Positions 61,528 through 64,000 of a stretch of 64,000 nucleotides of DNA are shown here, one piece after another. This DNA is from an uncultured Lentisphaerota bacterium (GTDB taxonomy: Bacteria; Verrucomicrobiota; Lentisphaeria; Oligosphaerales; CAITYL01): contig CAIXRA010000045.1 of assembly GCA_903921725.1 (NCBI GenBank), positions 1-64,000 on the forward strand, given 5' to 3'. The notes under the pieces were generated by a model that saw nothing but the letters and a program-made list of their open reading frames with translations, made no database searches and had not been told where the DNA came from. The position numbers were made by a program, and so were the translations under genes. Positions within the stretch are counted from its first letter, which is position 1; the number at the start of each line of letters is the position of its first letter.

Positions 61528-63921
61528 TCATGTCGTCTCCGGGTGCTGCGGAGGTGGCGTCTGACGGACGATCTGCATCTGCAGGGGCCGTGCGGTATCG
61601 AGGCGGATGTCGTGCTGCGGAGAGTTGATCGAGATGTTGTGCTCCGCGAAGACTCCGACGATCATGTGGCACAGGTCGCTGCCAATCTGGGCGGCGTTGT
61701 GCTTGACCACATCGACCCAGTAGCGCAGTTCGAAGGTCAGCGTGTTGTCGCCGAACTCCAGGAAGAACACCTGCGGTACCGGATCCTTCTGCACCAGGCC
61801 GTGATGCTCCGCCACCTCGGCCAGAAGCTGCCCCACGCGGCGCGTGTCCGAGCCGTACGCCACGCCGATGGACAAGGTGAAGCGCACCTTGCGGTCCGAG
61901 TAGGTCCAGTTGGTGAGGTTGTTCTCCAGCAGCGCGCTGTTGGGGATCAGTGTTTCCGTGTTGTCGAACATCCGGACCACGCTGGAGCGGATGCCGATGC
62001 CGACCACCGTCCCGCGGCTGCCGCCGATGTCGAGCACATCCCCGACCCGGAACGGGCGCTCGAACAGGATGATGATGCCGCTGACGAAGTTCTTGAGCAG
62101 GTTCTGCGTTCCGAAGCCGAGGCCGATGGCCAGCGCGCCGCCGAGAAACGCAAAGACCGTCAGCGGAATCTTCACGGAAACGAGGCTGAATACCACCAGT
62201 CCGGCGATCAGCACGACCCGCACCCAGCGGCGGATCAGGCTTGCCTGGGCCGGCTCGACCTTGAGCCGCCGTACCGCCATCCGTTCCAGCATCCGCGACA
62301 GTAGCAGAGAAAGCCAGTAGCCGACCGCCAGGATGAGGACGGCCATCACCACCTTGCCGACCGTAATGCTGCGCCGTCCCGTGACCGACTGCCCATCGAC
62401 CATGATGGTGTCTTCCGCGACGAAGATCTCGAAGTTCCAAAGCTTGGCCGTGAACGTGGAGAAGCTGCCGAAAAGATCCCGCACACGTGCGGCCACCGGC
62501 AGGTGCCTCCGGTCCTCGTCAAGCGACTCCTTCCACCGCTGCGTCAGCCGTTCTGCCTGCTCCAGGCCGCACAGCGCGCGGCTCGCCAATTCGCCCCGCT
62601 GACGGTAGGAGTCGGCCAGCGCCTGCGCCGCAGCCGGGTCCGGGTCGGCCGCCGCACCGTCAAGCCCGCGCTCGCGGTTGCGCTGGTCGGCCAGCGCCGC
62701 CGCCGCCACCTCGATCTGGCGAAGGAAGTGCGGCTTCACGCTCCGGATTACCCGCGTGAGCTGGTCCAGACGCTGGTAGCCGCCCCGAAGCTCGTCCAGT
62801 TCCTTCGAACGGAAGGCGTCTAAGCGCATCTGCCACAGGCCGCGCGCGTTGACCGTTAGATCCGCCAGCATCCGCAGCACGGCCAGCTTCTGGGCGCCCG
62901 TCTCCGTCCGCACGCTCGCCAGCTCGATCTTTGCCTGAAGCCGCGCCACCTCGGCGCTCCGGGTCGCCGGCAACGCGTCCGCCAACGGCTTCTCCAGTAT
63001 CTGCCGAAGCTCCCCGCGGGCATCGGCCAGCTCCCGCTGCCGGGCCTCGTGCTCCTTCTCCGCTTCGGCCTGCTCACGCTCGATGCCGCGCAGGTCGGAC
63101 GCCAGACTGGCCAACACCTTTTCAAGATCCTCCCGCGAAAAACGGACATGCGGGGCGACCACCGCCAGCTGCCGCCTGGCAAAGGCAAGCTGCTGGCAGT
63201 CTTCCGCCTGCTCCGCCTCGACCCGCTGGCACCGCACCTCATTCATCGCCAGCCTGGCCGATATGCAGCGGTTGCGCAGCTGCTCCATCGACCTCTGCCA
63301 AATCAGGCGCGTGGTACGGGCATCGTCCGCCGCCGTTTCCAGCCGCTCGGCCAGCAGGCGCAGGCGCTCGTCTGAGCTCTTCAGCCCCGCCTCCGCGTCC
63401 AAGGTGAACGACGCCAGCAACTTCTGCGACGCCTCGCCTACCGCGACCTTCGCCGCCAGCGACTGTACCGAATCCCGCAGGCCGTCCACCAGCAGGATTG
63501 AATACGGCGCAGATTCCGCAAACCCTGTCCACGCTTTCGACTTGCGCCCAAAATCCTCCAGGCGCCGCCGCACCTCCTTCAGTCGAGCGGCCTGGTCGAG
63601 GTGCTCCTGATAGGCGCGGACCAGCGCCTGGGCCAGCAGATGGCGCTCCTCCGCTTCGGTGGCGGTGGCACCGGGCGGCAGGCCCGCGGTTCCGGCCTGC
63701 GCCGCCTCCTCGCGCGCCAGACCGGTCCGCGCCTCGGCCAGGCGATCCTGGAGCTGCACTCCAAGATCTGCCACCGGGGTGATGTCCGCAGCCGATCCGC
63801 CTTGACCGGCGGCACCCGGCACCGCGCAGAGCCAAACCCCGGCGGCGAAGCAAATCGCGCGTAGGATAGAACCCGCCCCGCCGCCATCGAGCCCGCATTC
63901 CCTCACCAGTTTGAATTTCAT
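61528..63921 (-). CDS. Large mechanosensitive channel, MscS/MscK-like
   Basis: Pressure-gated channel of the MscS superfamily with a long N-terminal extension (797 aa). The start at 63921 follows a strong GGAGGG and gives a signal-like N-terminus (MKFKLVREC then a hydrophobic run ending AAGQGG). Residues about 40-490 are periplasmic and largely coiled-coil. Several membrane helices follow (FTLTVFAFLGGALAIGLGFG, given as FAFLGGALAIGLGFG, being the pore-lining type), then GSRGTVVGIGIRSSVV and LIPNSALLENNLTNWTYSD, the MscS beta domain. Convergent with the ubiB-like gene; the sequence upstream of its start continues to the window edge (78 nt). Confidence 0.9.
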   Translation of the reverse strand: MKFKLVRECGLDGGGAGSILRAICFAAGVWLCAVPGAAGQGGSAADITPVADLGVQLQDRLAEARTGLAREEAAQAGTAGLPPGATATEAEERHLLAQALVRAYQEHLDQAARLKEVRRRLEDFGRKSKAWTGFAESAPYSILLVDGLRDSVQSLAAKVAVGEASQKLLASFTLDAEAGLKSSDERLRLLAERLETAADDARTTRLIWQRSMEQLRNRCISARLAMNEVRCQRVEAEQAEDCQQLAFARRQLAVVAPHVRFSREDLEKVLASLASDLRGIEREQAEAEKEHEARQRELADARGELRQILEKPLADALPATRSAEVARLQAKIELASVRTETGAQKLAVLRMLADLTVNARGLWQMRLDAFRSKELDELRGGYQRLDQLTRVIRSVKPHFLRQIEVAAAALADQRNRERGLDGAAADPDPAAAQALADSYRQRGELASRALCGLEQAERLTQRWKESLDEDRRHLPVAARVRDLFGSFSTFTAKLWNFEIFVAEDTIMVDGQSVTGRRSITVGKVVMAVLILAVGYWLSLLLSRMLERMAVRRLKVEPAQASLIRRWVRVVLIAGLVVFSLVSVKIPLTVFAFLGGALAIGLGFGTQNLLKNFVSGIIILFERPFRVGDVLDIGGSRGTVVGIGIRSSVVRMFDNTETLIPNSALLENNLTNWTYSDRKVRFTLSIGVAYGSDTRRVGQLLAEVAEHHGLVQKDPVPQVFFLEFGDNTLTFELRYWVDVVKHNAAQIGSDLCHMIVGVFAEHNISINSPQHDIRLDTARPLQMQIVRQTPPPQHPETT

Positions 63922-64000
63922 CCACCCTCCCGTACATGTCGCCACATCACACCCACCCTCTAATTCCTCTGTGCCTCTGCGGGAGACAAGCATCGCCCGC

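Overview
This 64 kb window is a very large surface-polysaccharide (O-antigen / capsule / exopolysaccharide) locus with a few housekeeping genes at its right edge. Nearly all genes lie on the + strand and are tightly packed, with many 4-25 nt overlaps. Base composition is mostly GC-rich, with visibly AT-richer patches at about 29.3-31.2 kb and 35.6-37.4 kb. An exosortase/EpsI pair, FecR-type and Wza/Wzc-type export genes, repeat-derived peptide linkers and a large MscS channel suggest a Gram-negative bacterium, perhaps of the PVC group (Verrucomicrobiota, Kiritimatiellota or Lentisphaerota). This is an inference; no rRNA or other phylogenetic marker is present. I saw no tRNA, rRNA, CRISPR array or transposase gene.

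Layout: (1) 1-6.1 kb, export and assembly: a Wza-like export protein truncated by the window edge, a Wzc-like tyrosine autokinase and an O-antigen ligase/polymerase-like protein. (2) 6.2-15 kb, nucleotide sugars: a UDP-glucuronate decarboxylase, a UDP-HexNAc dehydrogenase, rmlB, rmlA, and rfbF-rfbG-rfbH for CDP-3,6-dideoxyhexoses. (3) 15.1-23.8 kb, a complete-looking CMP-legionaminic acid pathway of the GDP-linked (Campylobacter Ptm) type, in which two pairs of steps are fused: LegG-PtmF and PtmB-PtmA. (4) 24-43.5 kb, assembly and decoration: a flippase, a Wzy-like polymerase, glycosyltransferases of several families, four left-handed beta-helix acyltransferases, rmlC, a CapK-like adenylating enzyme, a WbpL/WecA-like initiating transferase and an aminotransferase. 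(5) 43.5-45.4 kb, an accessory island. (6) 45.5-54.9 kb, a bacillosamine-like set (pglC, pglD, pglE, pglF) enclosing an acyl-carrier-protein module (ACP, ketoacyl synthase III, SDR, FkbH-like). (7) 54.9-57.7 kb, exosortase, EpsI and a FecR-domain protein. (8) 57.8-63.9 kb, psd, folB (minus), a UbiB/ABC1 kinase-like protein and a large MscS channel (minus).

The most unusual signal is a recurrent architecture. Three small selfish or toxin-antitoxin-like modules each sit directly behind a short 5' fragment of a biosynthetic gene: a nucleotidyltransferase module behind an rfbF fragment, a DUF4143-type ATPase behind an fkp fragment, and a VapBC-like pair behind a ketoacyl-synthase fragment. In the first and third cases the module is followed at once by an intact copy of the same gene, and the duplicated segment begins exactly at the start codon (103 bp and 64 bp). 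These modules appear to have entered genes while leaving a complete copy behind. A fourth cassette, a four-helix-bundle gene between inverted repeats, lies next to the fkp fragment.

How it could work: WbpL-like and PglC-like transferases start lipid-linked sugars; the glycosyltransferases extend them with deoxysugars, legionaminic acid and aminosugars; the flippase and polymerase move and polymerise the units; Wza/Wzc-type proteins export the product. The ACP module may supply an unusual acyl group to a bacillosamine-like sugar.
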